A stretch of DNA of 64,000 bases from Gordonia insulae. Its GTDB lineage: Bacteria; Actinomycetota; Actinomycetes; Mycobacteriales; Mycobacteriaceae. The translations under genes and the position numbers were made by a program. How positions within the stretch are numbered: the stretch's first letter is position 1; every line of letters starts with the position of its first letter. Where the stretch lies: positions 434,001 to 498,000 of the forward strand of contig NZ_CP033972.1 in assembly GCF_003855095.1 (NCBI RefSeq). Reading direction: 5' to 3'. The notes beneath the pieces were generated by a model. It had not been told where the DNA came from. It ran no database searches and was given only the letters and a program-made list of their open reading frames with translations. Shown here piece by piece: positions 52,535 to 61,913 of this stretch.

Positions 52535-52942
52535 GTGCTGACGATCGGTCAGGAATTGGTCGACGCGATGGTGGCGCATGCCCGCGCGGACCACCCCGAC
52601 GAGGCGTGCGGGATCATCGCCGGGCCCGAGGGCTCGGATCGCCCGGAGCGCTTCGTCGCGATGACCAACGCCGAACGGTCGCCGACGTTCTACCGGTTCG
52701 ACTCCGGTGAGCAGCTGAAGGTGTGGCGGGAGATGGACCGCCTCGACGAGGAGCCGGTGGTGATCTATCACTCACACACCGCGACCGAGGCATATCCCAG
52801 CCGCACCGACATCTCCTACGCGAGCGAACCGAACGCCCACTATGTCCTGGTGTCCACCCGCGACGCCGACACCGCGGAGATCCGCAGCTATCGCATCGTC
52901 GATGCCGTGGTCACCGAAGAGCCGATCGAGATCAGGAGCTGA
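52535..52942 (+). CDS. mec: JAMM metallopeptidase Mec (CysO-cysteine hydrolase)
   Basis: The 135-residue zinc peptidase frees cysteine from the CysO-Cys adduct. The JAMM motif H-x-H-x7-S-x2-D is exact (HSHTATEAYPSRTD, residues 79-92), with Glu23 in DEACG. GTG 52535 follows GGAGGAGG by about seven bases and fits the family; ATG 52490 is in frame but lacks this site. It heads mec-cysO-cysM. Confidence 0.92.
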   Translation: MLTIGQELVDAMVAHARADHPDEACGIIAGPEGSDRPERFVAMTNAERSPTFYRFDSGEQLKVWREMDRLDEEPVVIYHSHTATEAYPSRTDISYASEPNAHYVLVSTRDADTAEIRSYRIVDAVVTEEPIEIRS

Positions 52943-52946
52943 CCCC

Positions 52947-53219
52947 ATGGCCATCACCGTGTCCATCCCCACCATCCTGCGCACCCACACCGGAGGTGAG
53001 AAGCGCGTGGAAGCCTCCGGTTCGACGCTGGCCGAGGTCATCGACAACCTCGAATCGGCGAATCCCGGTATCAAGGAGCGCCTCGTCGCCGACGGCAAAC
53101 TGCACCGCTTCGTCAACGTCTACGTCAATGACGAGGACGTGCGGTTCTCCGGCGGTCTCGACACCGGTGTGGACGACGGCGACGATGTCACGATCCTGCC
53201 CGCGGTCGCCGGCGGATAG
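52947..53219 (+). CDS. cysO: Sulfur-carrier protein CysO
   Basis: The 90-residue ubiquitin-like ThiS/MoaD-fold protein ends in the required ILPAVAGG di-glycine, which is thiocarboxylated and then donates sulfur to O-phosphoserine on CysM. ATG 52947 lies four bases after mec, and cysM starts three bases after its stop, so the three genes form one operon. Confidence 0.94.
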   Translation: MAITVSIPTILRTHTGGEKRVEASGSTLAEVIDNLESANPGIKERLVADGKLHRFVNVYVNDEDVRFSGGLDTGVDDGDDVTILPAVAGG

Positions 53220-54209
<990 letters not shown>

Positions 54210-54239
54210 CGGTCGCGGGGCGGACCGCTCTCCACCGTC

Positions 54240-54299
54240 GGTCGAGTGGCCGGCGAGCGAGCGAGCCCGGTCCACCCGTTGGTCGCGTATCGAGACCAC
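54240..54299 (+). repeat. GAGCGAGCGAG-type repeat unit between cysM and rhomboid gene
   Basis: The 60-base unit runs from GGTCGAGTGG through GGCGAGCGAGCGAGCC to GTATCGAGACCAC. It matches the composite unit at 56679-56728. It is noncoding and fills most of the gap before the rhomboid gene. Confidence 0.65.
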
Positions 54300-54317
54300 A
54301 CCGACAAGGAATCTTCC

Positions 54318-54962
54318 ATGACCACGAATCCCGCGCCCACGGGTTCGGGCCGAACCCGGCAGGGACCCCGGCCGCTGTGGCAGCGATCGGCGATCATCAT
54401 GGCGGCGATCGCCGCGTTGCTGTTCGTCATCGAGGCGATCGACGTCGCCACCGACTATCGGTTGGACGACGCGGGCATCGAACCGCGCCAGGTCGACGGA
54501 CTGGACGGCATCCTCTGGGCCCCGTTCCTGCACGCCGATTGGCAGCACCTGTTCGCCAACCTGATACCGGGTCTGGTGCTCGGTTTCCTGCTGCTGATGG
54601 CGAAGCGTTTCGTGATCGTCACCGCGATCGTCTGGGTGGTGTCGGGACTGGGTGTGTGGCTGTTCGCGCCGCCCTACACCGTCACCGTCGGCGCCTCCGG
54701 CATCATCTTCGGATGGCTGACCTTCTTGCTGATCCGCGGGCTGTTCAACCGCGACCTCTGGCAGATCCTCGGCGGATTGGTGCTGTTCCTGATCTACGGA
54801 TCGGTTCTGTGGGGCGTGCTCCCCAGCGGTTCGGGGGTGTCGTGGCAAGGACACCTGTTCGGTGCGCTCGGCGGCGTGCTCGCCGCGTGGTACCTGGCCG
54901 ACCGGGATCGTCGGCGTAAGGCGACGACCACCAACCCCCAGTTCCCGGGGGTGGCGTCATAA
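54318..54962 (+). CDS. Rhomboid-family intramembrane serine protease
   Basis: The 214-residue membrane protein has six helices with the catalytic Ser in [10 protein letters not shown] and His in [23 protein letters not shown] is the conserved loop before helix 2. ATG 54318 is chosen with AAGGA upstream; the frame from 54246 would translate repeat DNA. Its stop codon overlaps the unusual murI start. Syntenic with Rv1337. Confidence 0.9.
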   Translation: MTTNPAPTGSGRTRQGPRPLWQRSAIIMAAIAALLFVIEAIDVATDYRLDDAGIEPRQVDGLDGILWAPFLHADWQHLFANLIPGLVLGFLLLMAKRFVIVTAIVWVVSGLGVWLFAPPYTVTVGASGIIFGWLTFLLIRGLFNRDLWQILGGLVLFLIYGSVLWGVLPSGSGVSWQGHLFGALGGVLAAWYLADRDRRRKATTTNPQFPGVAS

Positions 54963-55759
54963 CGACGCAGACAGCACCCATCGGCATCTTCGACTCCGGG
55001 GTGGGCGGCTTGACCGTTGCCCGCGCGATCATCGACCTGCTGCCCGACGAGGACGTCATCTACATCGGGGACACCGGAAACGGACCGTACGGTCCACTCG
55101 CCATCCCCGACATCCGTCGTCATGCCCTCGCCATCGGCGACGATCTGGCCGAGCGTGGCGTGAAAGCGATTGTGATCGCCTGCAATACCGCGTCGGCCGC
55201 GTGTCTGCGGGATGCGCGCGAGCGGTATGCGCCGATCCCCGTCGTCGAGGTGATCCTGCCCGCCGTGCGCCGATCGGTCGTGGCGACCAAGACCGGGCGT
55301 ATCGGCGTCATCGGCACGCAGGCGACGATCGGCTCACGGGCGTACCAGGATTCGTTCGCGGCCGCCCGCGACGTCGAGATCACCGCCGTGCCGTGTCCGA
55401 GGTTCGTCGACTTCGTCGAACGCGGCATCACCAGCGGACGTCAGATCCTCGGACTCGCCCAGGGTTACCTCGAGCCGCTCCAGGAGGCCGACGTCGACAC
55501 CGTGGTACTGGGGTGCACGCACTATCCGTTGCTGTCGGGCGTGATCCAGCTCGCGATGGGGGACCAGGTGACCCTGGTGTCCAGCGCCGAGGAAACCGCG
55601 AAGGACCTTTTCCGGGTGCTGACCGAGCAGGATCTGCTGCATCCGCACTCCGATCGCGCCGCGGTCCGGGAGTTCCGATCCACTGGCGATCCGGAGTTCT
55701 TCGCGCGGCTGTCCACCCGCTTCCTCGGTCCGGCGATCGGCCAGGTGCAGCATCTCTGA
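54959..55759 (+). CDS. murI: Glutamate racemase, no standard start codon
   Basis: The 266-residue enzyme makes D-glutamate for peptidoglycan. Catalytic pieces are [13 protein letters not shown] (Asp12), [10 protein letters not shown] (Cys) and [10 protein letters not shown] (Cys). The first ATG/GTG/TTG in this frame is GTG 55001, which would remove the Asp and the glycine loop. Between the upstream in-frame stop (54917-54919) and 55001 there is no ATG, GTG, TTG or CTG. An ATA at 54959 overlaps the rhomboid stop (ATAA), where an ATGA overlap would be expected. I therefore place the start at ATA 54959. Confidence 0.85.
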   Translation: MTTQTAPIGIFDSGVGGLTVARAIIDLLPDEDVIYIGDTGNGPYGPLAIPDIRRHALAIGDDLAERGVKAIVIACNTASAACLRDARERYAPIPVVEVILPAVRRSVVATKTGRIGVIGTQATIGSRAYQDSFAAARDVEITAVPCPRFVDFVERGITSGRQILGLAQGYLEPLQEADVDTVVLGCTHYPLLSGVIQLAMGDQVTLVSSAEETAKDLFRVLTEQDLLHPHSDRAAVREFRSTGDPEFFARLSTRFLGPAIGQVQHL

Positions 55760-55834
55760 CGACCACAACCATCGTTGGAGAGTTGTGACCCGTATGCGGA
55801 CTCGTCCACAGTCGGGCATGGCACAGTAGGGCAT

Positions 55835-56602
55835 ATGCGTCTGACGGTCCTCGGGTGTTCCGGGAGTGTGGGTGGCCCCGGGTCCGCCTGCTCGGGGTAC
55901 CTGTTGTCGGTCGAGGGTGAGCGGCCGGTGCTCGTCGACTGCGGACCGGGCGTCCTCTCGGAACTGCAGCGTGTCGTCGACCCGGTCGACGTCGATGTGG
56001 TGCTCAGTCACCTGCACGCCGACCACTGCCTCGATCTTCCCGCCATGCTGGTGTGGCGGCGCTACGCCCCACGCCCCGCATCCGGACGCGCCGCCCTCTA
56101 TGGTCCGTCCGGAACGGCATTCCGGGTGGGCGCGGCATCGGCAGAGGTCCCCGGTGACGTCGACGACATCTCCGACACGTTCGATCCGGTCGAATGGCAG
56201 GACGGCGTCGAGGTCGCGGTGGGTGGTCTGACGGTCAAGCCCGTGAAGGTCAACCACCCGCCCGAGACCTACGGTCTGCGCATCACCGGTCCGCAGGGGC
56301 AGGTCATCGCCTACAGCGGGGACACCGCACTCTGCGACGAGGTCGTCGACGTCGCCGAGGGCGCGGACATCTTCCTGTGCGAGGCGACCTGGACCCACGC
56401 CCCCGACGATCGACCGCCCGATCTGCACCTGTCGGGCTACGAGGCCGGGCAGATCGCCACCAAGGCCGGAGTGCGGTCGCTGGCGCTCACGCACCTCGCG
56501 CCGTGGTTCGATGCCGAATCGATCCTCGCCGAGGCGCGTTCCACCTTTTCCGGTCCGGTCGATCTGGTACGTCCCGGCCAGGTCTTCGACCTCGTCCCCT
56601 GA
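55835..56602 (+). CDS. Metallo-beta-lactamase-fold phosphodiesterase-like protein
   Basis: The 255-residue MBL-fold hydrolase has HxHxDH as SHLHADHCLD and further ligands in YSGDTALCDE and LALTHLAPW. It matches Rv1339, described as an unusual class II cAMP phosphodiesterase, and lies between murI and rph as there. ATG 55835 (MRLTVLGCSGSVGG) is the family start; the frame before it is noncoding. The reaction for this copy is inferred. Confidence 0.87.
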   Translation: MRLTVLGCSGSVGGPGSACSGYLLSVEGERPVLVDCGPGVLSELQRVVDPVDVDVVLSHLHADHCLDLPAMLVWRRYAPRPASGRAALYGPSGTAFRVGAASAEVPGDVDDISDTFDPVEWQDGVEVAVGGLTVKPVKVNHPPETYGLRITGPQGQVIAYSGDTALCDEVVDVAEGADIFLCEATWTHAPDDRPPDLHLSGYEAGQIATKAGVRSLALTHLAPWFDAESILAEARSTFSGPVDLVRPGQVFDLVP

Positions 56603-56624
56603 CAGCCATCGGCGGATCCGTCGC

Positions 56625-56728
56625 GCTGGTCGAGTGCCGCGCGAGCGGAGCAAGGCCCGCAACCACCGCGTTGCCACCGCTGGTCGAGTGCCGCGCGAGC
56701 GGAGCGAGCCGGTGTATCGAGACCACCG
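56625..56728 (+). repeat. Two-copy direct repeat, GAGCGGAGCGA family
   Basis: GCTGGTCGAGTGCCGCGCGA plus GCGGAGC occurs at 56625 and again at 56679 (period 54). The second copy is followed by GAGCCGGTGTATCGAGACCA. It lies in the gap before rph and is not coding. Confidence 0.8.
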
Positions 56729-56778
56729 ACCCCGCAGCCGGCGATGCCCCGCGATCCCGGCCCGTCGCTGCCGATCGT

Positions 56779-56784
56779 TAGAGT
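56779..56784 (+). promoter_or_regulatory. -10 box for leaderless rph
   Basis: TAGAGT ends seven bases before GTG 56792; no ribosome binding site lies between. Confidence 0.5.
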
Positions 56785-56791
56785 TGGCCAC

Positions 56792-57547
56792 GTGACGACA
56801 CGAGCTGACGGCAGGGCCGACGACGAACTGCGACCGATCTCCTTCACCCGCGGATTCACCTCGCATCCGGCGGGCTCCGTCCTGGTCGAATTCGGCGGGA
56901 CCCGCGTGATGTGCACCGCGAGTGTGACCGAGGGCGTTCCGCCGTGGCGGCGTGGTTCCGGCCTCGGCTGGCTCACCGCGGAGTACGCGATGTTGCCGTC
57001 ATCGACCCACGAACGCTCCCGGCGCGAGTCGACGCAGGGCAAGATCGGTGGCCGCACGCACGAGATCAGCCGCCTGGTCGGCCGTTCGCTGCGGGCCTGT
57101 ATCGATCTCGGTGCGCTCGGCGAGAACACCGTCGCCATCGACTGTGATGTCCTGCAGGCCGACGGCGGCACCCGGACCGCGGCGATCACCGGCGCCTACG
57201 TGGCGCTCGCCGACGCGGTGACCTGGCTCAAGGCTGCCGGGCGGCTCAGCGATCCGCAGCCGTTGTCGTGCATGATCGCCGCGGTCAGCGTCGGTGTGGT
57301 GGACGGCCGGGTGCGACTCGACCTGCCCTACGAAGAGGATTCGCGTGCGGAGGTCGACATGAACGTCGTCGCCACCGACGCCGGCACCCTCGTCGAGGTG
57401 CAGGGCACCGGTGAGGGCGCGACCTTCCCGCGGGCCACACTCGACAAACTGCTCGACATCGCGATGGTCGGGACCGAGAAGCTGTTCGACGCGCAGCGCG
57501 AGGTGCTCGCGGCACCGTACCCGGGCGACCTGCCGACGCCCCGATGA
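56792..57547 (+). CDS. rph: Ribonuclease PH
   Basis: The 251-residue phosphorolytic 3'-5' exoribonuclease trims tRNA ends. [32 protein letters not shown] ([20 protein letters not shown]) and [19 protein letters not shown] contain the RNA- and phosphate-binding residues. GTG 56792 fits homologs, and a -10 box lies seven bases upstream. Its stop overlaps the rdgB ATG. Confidence 0.94.
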   Translation: MTTRADGRADDELRPISFTRGFTSHPAGSVLVEFGGTRVMCTASVTEGVPPWRRGSGLGWLTAEYAMLPSSTHERSRRESTQGKIGGRTHEISRLVGRSLRACIDLGALGENTVAIDCDVLQADGGTRTAAITGAYVALADAVTWLKAAGRLSDPQPLSCMIAAVSVGVVDGRVRLDLPYEEDSRAEVDMNVVATDAGTLVEVQGTGEGATFPRATLDKLLDIAMVGTEKLFDAQREVLAAPYPGDLPTPR

Positions 57548-58161
57548 CCACGGTGCTGGTCGCCAGCCGAAACGCCAAGAAGCTGACCGAACTGCGACGC
57601 GTGCTGGATGCCGCGGGTGTCGGCGGCATCGACGTGATCGGTCTCGACGCCGTCCCGGAGTACCCCGAGGAGCCCGAGACGGGTGCGACGTTCGAGGACA
57701 ATGCGCTGATCAAGGCGGAGGCCGGTGCGCGGGCAACCGGGTTCGCTTGTCTGGCAGATGATTCCGGGCTCGAGGTGGATGCGCTGAACGGCATGCCGGG
57801 CGTGCTCTCCGCCCGCTGGTCCGGGCGGCACGGCGACGACCGGGCCAACAACGACCTCCTGCTCGCCCAGATCGGTGACGTCCCGGACGAGAGGCGCGGC
57901 GCGGCTTTCGTCTCGGCATGCGCACTGGTGCTGCCTTCGGGGGAGCAGACAGTCGTGCGCGGTGAGTGGCGTGGCATCATCCTGCGGGGACCGCGCGGCG
58001 CGAACGGCTTCGGTTACGATCCGCTTTTCGTGCCGGATGATGATGCGGCGCAGGGACGTTCGTCGGCCGAGCTGTCGCCGACCGAGAAGGATGCACTGAG
58101 TCATCGAGGCAAGGCGCTCGCCGCACTGGTGCCGGCGCTACGGGAACTCGCCGACAACTGA
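57544..58161 (+). CDS. rdgB: RdgB/HAM1 non-canonical purine NTP pyrophosphatase
   Basis: The 205-residue enzyme removes dITP, XTP and ITP from nucleotide pools. Substrate-binding [10 protein letters not shown], metal-site [12 protein letters not shown], and purine-site GFGYDPLF and LSHRGKAL are present. The ATG overlaps the rph stop (ATGA). Its last 24 bases overlap the convergent glycosyltransferase gene. Confidence 0.94.
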   Translation: MTTVLVASRNAKKLTELRRVLDAAGVGGIDVIGLDAVPEYPEEPETGATFEDNALIKAEAGARATGFACLADDSGLEVDALNGMPGVLSARWSGRHGDDRANNDLLLAQIGDVPDERRGAAFVSACALVLPSGEQTVVRGEWRGIILRGPRGANGFGYDPLFVPDDDAAQGRSSAELSPTEKDALSHRGKALAALVPALRELADN

Positions 58162-59289
58162 ACGCGGTCCGAGGTCCGGCGATCCCCCGTGGATCGCCAG
58201 CATCCGGGCCACCGAGTCCGGCCAGCGGTACCGGGCGGCGCGCCGTCGCGCGGCCGATTCCCGCTCGGGGCGGGGCAGTTCCAGGACCTGCTCGATCGCC
58301 TCGGCGAACGCCGTGGGTGAGTCGGCGGCCAGTGCTCCGCAACTCGCATCGACCATGCCGGCCACCGCAGATGATCGGGACGCGACCACCGGTGTGCCCG
58401 ACGCCAGCGATTCGAGGGCGGACAGGCAGAACGTCTCGTGCGGCCCCGGCGCCAACGAGATCTCCGTCGACGCGAGCAGCGCGGCGACCTGAGCGCGATC
58501 GGCGACGTGGCCGAGGAACGTGACGGGCAGCCCACGTGCGGCCCGCTGCAAGGCGGGACGTCGGGGTCCGTCGCCGGCGACCACGAGGTGAACCCGCCGT
58601 CGGGCGGCATGCAGCCGGCCGACCGCCGCGATGCTGCGATCGGGTCGTTTTTCGGGGGACAGGCGTCCGCAGTGCACGATCAGCGTCGTCGTGTCGTCGG
58701 CGAATCGCGCCCCGACAGCAGGATCGGCATGCCGCGGATCGAAGACGTCGAGGTCCACCCCGAGTGGTGCGTGCGCCACGTTGGTCGCGCCGATCCGGTC
58801 GAACTCGGCCGCGGCGAATCCCGTGGTGCAGACCACGGCGTCGAAGGAATCCGCGGTGCGGCGGTTGGCCTCGTCGGCCATCATCCGGGCGACCGCGTCC
58901 GGCATGGCGATGGAGAGCAGCCGGTCGAGTCGTTCGTGCGACACCATCGTCGAGTGGATGTCGCGTCGCCGCGCCCAGGCGCCGAATCCGCGCAGGGTGA
59001 GCCGATCCGACACCTCGACGGCGTCTGGCCGGAGGTGGCGCAGGATGTCGGCGACCCGGCGGGGCGGCGCGACGTGGTAGCCGCCGGAGAAGGGGAGTCG
59101 GGGTGCGTGCACGGTGATCCGGTGCACGCCGTTGGGCATCGTCGCGGCACGGTCGTCGGCGCCGGGGACCACCAGGATCACCTCGTGGCCGGCCGCCACA
59201 TATCCGGCGCCCCAGCGGTCGACGGCGGTCCGCAGACCACCCGACCGGGCGCCGTAGAAGTTGGCGAGTTGCACGATGCGCACCCGCAC
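58138..59289 (-). CDS. GT4-family glycosyltransferase
   Basis: The 383-residue GT-B enzyme has an N-terminal acceptor domain (QLANFYGARSGGLRTAVDRW) and a C-terminal nucleotide-sugar domain with HCGRLSPEKRPD and the E-x7-E motif (PHETFCLSALES). Likely donors are GDP-mannose or UDP-sugars, and a role in envelope glycolipids is plausible but unproven. GTG 59289 or 59283 could start it. The 3' end overlaps rdgB by 24 bases. Confidence 0.83.
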   Translation of the reverse strand: MRVRIVQLANFYGARSGGLRTAVDRWGAGYVAAGHEVILVVPGADDRAATMPNGVHRITVHAPRLPFSGGYHVAPPRRVADILRHLRPDAVEVSDRLTLRGFGAWARRRDIHSTMVSHERLDRLLSIAMPDAVARMMADEANRRTADSFDAVVCTTGFAAAEFDRIGATNVAHAPLGVDLDVFDPRHADPAVGARFADDTTTLIVHCGRLSPEKRPDRSIAAVGRLHAARRRVHLVVAGDGPRRPALQRAARGLPVTFLGHVADRAQVAALLASTEISLAPGPHETFCLSALESLASGTPVVASRSSAVAGMVDASCGALAADSPTAFAEAIEQVLELPRPERESAARRRAARYRWPDSVARMLAIHGGSPDLGPRSVVGEFP

Positions 59290-59398
59290 AGTGTGGTCGG
59301 TCGTCGATGAACCGATGCCGAACGCGACGTCACGGGGCGCGGATCAGCTCGTGAACTCTGGTGTCGGACGCAGCGACGGCAGGCCCGCAGCCGTGAGG

Positions 59399-59743
59399 CT
59401 AGAGGTTGTACTCCGCCTTCACTTCCTTGGTCCGGATGTGTTCGAACCAGAAGGAGAGGAACGGGATGGTGCCGGCGATGCACGTGAGGATGATCTTCCC
59501 GAGCGGCCACCGCACCTTGATGGCCAGATCGATGGTCAGGATCAGATACACGAAGTAGACCCAACCGTGCACGATCGGGACGAAGTCGAGCGCGTCGACG
59601 TCGAATCCGTACTTCAGGACCAGCTCGGCGACCAGCAGCAACAACCACAGACCCGTGATCCAGGCGAGAATCCGGTAGCGCAGCAATGCTCCGCGTACCT
59701 TCGCCACGGGTGTGCCGGTGGTGGGACTGGTCGTTTCGGTCAC
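59399..59743 (-). CDS. DUF3817 membrane protein, copy 2
   Basis: The 114-residue membrane protein has three helices (LAWITGLWLLLLVAELVL, DFVPIVHGWVYFVYLILTI, LGKIILTCIAGTIPFLSFWF). It shares the HG and IPF segments with the gene at 38872. It matches Rv1342c in position. GTG 59743 overlaps the stop of the upstream LprD-like gene, so the two are coupled. Confidence 0.82.
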   Translation of the reverse strand: MTETTSPTTGTPVAKVRGALLRYRILAWITGLWLLLLVAELVLKYGFDVDALDFVPIVHGWVYFVYLILTIDLAIKVRWPLGKIILTCIAGTIPFLSFWFEHIRTKEVKAEYNL

Positions 59744-60225
59744 CTGCGTTGGTCCTCACTGCTGGATTCGGATGTTGATTCGGATGTGGGGCCGGCTCCG
59801 GATGCGGAGCCAGAGTCGGCCGCATACGACCGACCCAGGTCGGCGAGGTAGCGGTTGTAATCGGCGAGGGTCGAGTCCTCGTTGGCGGACGGGGTCGAGC
59901 GGAGCGACGACGCGCTCGGGGTCGTCGGCCGGTCGGGCAGGATGCCGGCGGGGATCTCGGTGGCGCCCTTGGCGTCGTGGGCGATCTTGCGCTGCTCGTC
60001 CGGATTGTTCTCCAGGACGACGAATCGGCGGTAGGCCCAGATGACCGCGAGTGCGAACGCGGGCCACTGCAACGCGTACCCGAGGTTCTGCGCGGTACCC
60101 GCCGACGACTCGTACACATCCCATTGCCAGTACGCCAGGGCGAGGCAGGCGACCGCCGCCACGACCACCAGCGCGATCAGCGCCGGACGCCGCCGGTGAC
60201 CGGGGGTGCTCGAACCGGATTCCAT
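59740..60225 (-). CDS. LprD-like membrane-anchored protein
   Basis: The 161-residue protein has one N-terminal membrane segment (RRRPALIALVVVAAVACLAL) with a Cys at the lipobox-like VACLA, then NLGYALQWPAFALAVIWAYRRFV, a second hydrophobic stretch. An acidic Ser-rich tail follows. It resembles M. tuberculosis LprD (Rv1343c); whether the Cys is lipidated is unclear. ATG 60225 has TACCGT seven bases upstream. It is translationally coupled to the DUF3817 gene. Confidence 0.78.
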   Translation of the reverse strand: MESGSSTPGHRRRPALIALVVVAAVACLALAYWQWDVYESSAGTAQNLGYALQWPAFALAVIWAYRRFVVLENNPDEQRKIAHDAKGATEIPAGILPDRPTTPSASSLRSTPSANEDSTLADYNRYLADLGRSYAADSGSASGAGPTSESTSESSSEDQRR

Positions 60226-60232
60226 ATCCCCG

Positions 60233-60238
60233 ACGGTA
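60233..60238 (-). promoter_or_regulatory. -10 box for the leaderless LprD-like gene
   Basis: Reverse-strand TACCGT, seven bases, then ATG 60225. Confidence 0.5.
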
Positions 60239-60303
60239 CCTGGCCAGCGATGATCGCCCCACGGGCGGTACGCTGACGCAGGCGCCGGTGTGGCCGGCGA
60301 CAC

Positions 60304-60385
<82 letters not shown>

Positions 60386-60386
60386 C

Positions 60387-60986
60387 TCATTCCTCCAGTT
60401 GTCCGCCCATGAAATGCCGACGACACAGCGCTTGATAGATCACCGGCCCGAGTTCGGTGTCGCCGATCGCGACGAGCTCGCCCGCCCGGGCCACCTGTCC
60501 GCCGACGACGCGCGCATTGAGGAAACCCGGCCTCCCGCACCAGCACAGCACGATGGCCTGCATCCGGTGCACCCCGTCGGCGAGCTCGACGAGCCGGGCC
60601 GACCCCGGGAACAGGGCGGCGGTGAAGTCGGTGAGCAGTCCGAACGCGAAGACGTCGATGCCGACCTCGTCGACGATCCGGACCAGGTCCTCCACCTGCG
60701 CGGGTGCCAAGAACTGCGCCTCGTCGCACACGACGAAGTCCAGCCGCTCTCGTCGATGCCGGTGCATCACGACGTCATGGAGGTCATCCCCGTCGCCGAC
60801 GACGACCGCAGGTGCGGCCAACCCGATGCGGCTCGTCACGGCGGGCTCCCCGGAGCGATCGTGTTTCGTCAGCAGCAGTCCGACACGCCCCTGACGGCTC
60901 TGGTTGAAATGCGTCTGGAGGGCGAACGTCGACTTCCCGGCCCCCATCGGCCCGTGGTAGAACGTCAGCTCGGCGGGCTCAGACAT
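60387..60986 (-). CDS. tdk: Thymidine kinase
   Basis: The 199-residue type II kinase phosphorylates thymidine for dTTP salvage. The P-loop GPMGAGKST, the Walker B/DEAQ motif VVCDEAQFL, and the lasso region (CWCGRPGFLNARVVGG) are present. ATG 60986 is preferred over TTG 60995. It ends two bases from the tRNA-Leu gene on the other strand. M. tuberculosis lacks tdk, as I recall, so this is a difference from that block. Confidence 0.88.
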   Translation of the reverse strand: MSEPAELTFYHGPMGAGKSTFALQTHFNQSRQGRVGLLLTKHDRSGEPAVTSRIGLAAPAVVVGDGDDLHDVVMHRHRRERLDFVVCDEAQFLAPAQVEDLVRIVDEVGIDVFAFGLLTDFTAALFPGSARLVELADGVHRMQAIVLCWCGRPGFLNARVVGGQVARAGELVAIGDTELGPVIYQALCRRHFMGGQLEE

Positions 60987-61367
60987 GTCCCGCAAATCGG
61001 TCGCACGGGCATCGTCTCATCGACCCGATGATGCCGCAGGCGACCGGTGCGCGCGCGTCGCGTGGGCCGTTTCCCCGCGGTTCATCGCGGCGTACGTTTC
61101 CTGTCCCCATGGATCAGTACCATCGGTGAGGCCGACGGATCGCCTCTTCGCCATCCCCCGCGAGGGGCATCCGGAGGACGCACCGGCTTCGTCGATCTTC
61201 CCCGCGCGACGTGCATCGTCGCGCAACGGGGGAATCCGGGGACGGTGCAGGCACTGAATCGCCCCGATCGCGAACAGCGGTCGGGGCGAACTCAGTTCAC
61301 CGGCCAGGTTCCCGACGCACGGGGTGAACGTCAGGTGAATTGTCCGATTCGAACCGTGCGACTCGCC
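60987..61367. other. Intergenic region with a long inverted repeat
   Basis: No supported gene lies here. A 9-base perfect inverted repeat TCGCCCCGA/TCGGGGCGA (61259-61267 and 61281-61289, 13-base loop) could form a hairpin. Short frames in this stretch lack coding character. Confidence 0.5.
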
Positions 61368-61383
61368 GGTAGCTCGCTACCGT
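61368..61383 (+). promoter_or_regulatory. Palindromic operator candidate over the -10 box of the 61391 gene
   Basis: GGTAGC-TC-GCTACC (61368-61381) is a perfect 6-2-6 palindrome. The -10 box TACCGT (61378-61383) overlaps its right arm and ends seven bases before GTG 61391, so a bound protein would block a leaderless promoter. Confidence 0.5.
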
Positions 61384-61390
61384 CGAAGAG

Positions 61391-61636
61391 GTGGACCAGA
61401 ACAACAAGGACGAGCTGCGTCAGATCAGCGAAGTCCAGGATCGCCTGATCGGCATGTACACACATCGCGATCCGGACGAGGTCGCGACCGCCGTCCAGTC
61501 CGCCTATCGGCACTTCGACGACACCCGGGTCCGAGATTTCGTTCCGCTGTTGGTGGAGCGCCGCGCGAACTCCGATCTCGGCGGCTCCGACGTCATGGTC
61601 GATCCGGCCGCCGTGCCCCCGCATCTGGGCGAGTAG
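61391..61636 (+). CDS. Small helical protein, three-helix-bundle type
   Basis: The 81-residue protein (QISEVQDRLIGMYTHRDPDE, AVQSAYRHFDDTRVRDFVPL) resembles small actinobacterial three-helix bundle dimerisation proteins. Function unknown. GTG 61391 has a -10 box seven bases upstream inside a palindrome. Its 3' end overlaps the opposite-strand gene at 61593. Confidence 0.7.
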   Translation: MDQNNKDELRQISEVQDRLIGMYTHRDPDEVATAVQSAYRHFDDTRVRDFVPLLVERRANSDLGGSDVMVDPAAVPPHLGE

Positions 61637-61841
61637 CGATCGCGCTCAGACCGTACCGTTCCTGCAGGCGTCGGATGTGTGCGCGCGCCTCGTAGAGTTC
61701 GGCGCGACGCACGCCGGCGTCGGATGCCCGCGGATTGCCCGACTCGAGCTGCTCGACGATGGCGTCGGCGGCGCGCTCGAGCTCGACGATCAGGAGCCGT
61801 GCCTGTAACCGTGATGCGTCGCCTTCGGGGTCACCGTCCAT
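61593..61841 (-). CDS. Hypothetical small coiled protein
   Basis: An 82-residue, Ala/Arg/Glu-rich frame (LQARLLIVELERAADAIVEQ, RRAELYEARAHIRRLQERYG) that should form two helices. It overlaps the convergent small gene by 44 bases. ATG 61841 has TACGAT nine bases ahead, a weak near-leaderless promoter. No family recognised; it may be spurious. Confidence 0.45.
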   Translation of the reverse strand: MDGDPEGDASRLQARLLIVELERAADAIVEQLESGNPRASDAGVRRAELYEARAHIRRLQERYGLSAIATRPDAGARRPDRP

Positions 61842-61913
61842 AATCACCGCATCGTAAGGCAGACCGCTTACCCGCGCGCACGGAACCCGGTCGTCAGTCC
61901 GTTTCCGCGCGGC

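Noticed and set aside
55001..55759. murI starting at GTG 55001
   Set aside because: This start would remove the catalytic Asp and the conserved IGIFDSG, so it cannot give an active enzyme.
61047..61448. 133-residue forward open frame upstream of the small helical gene
   Set aside because: Composition is random-like, it has no ribosome binding site or family, and it overlaps the palindromic promoter.
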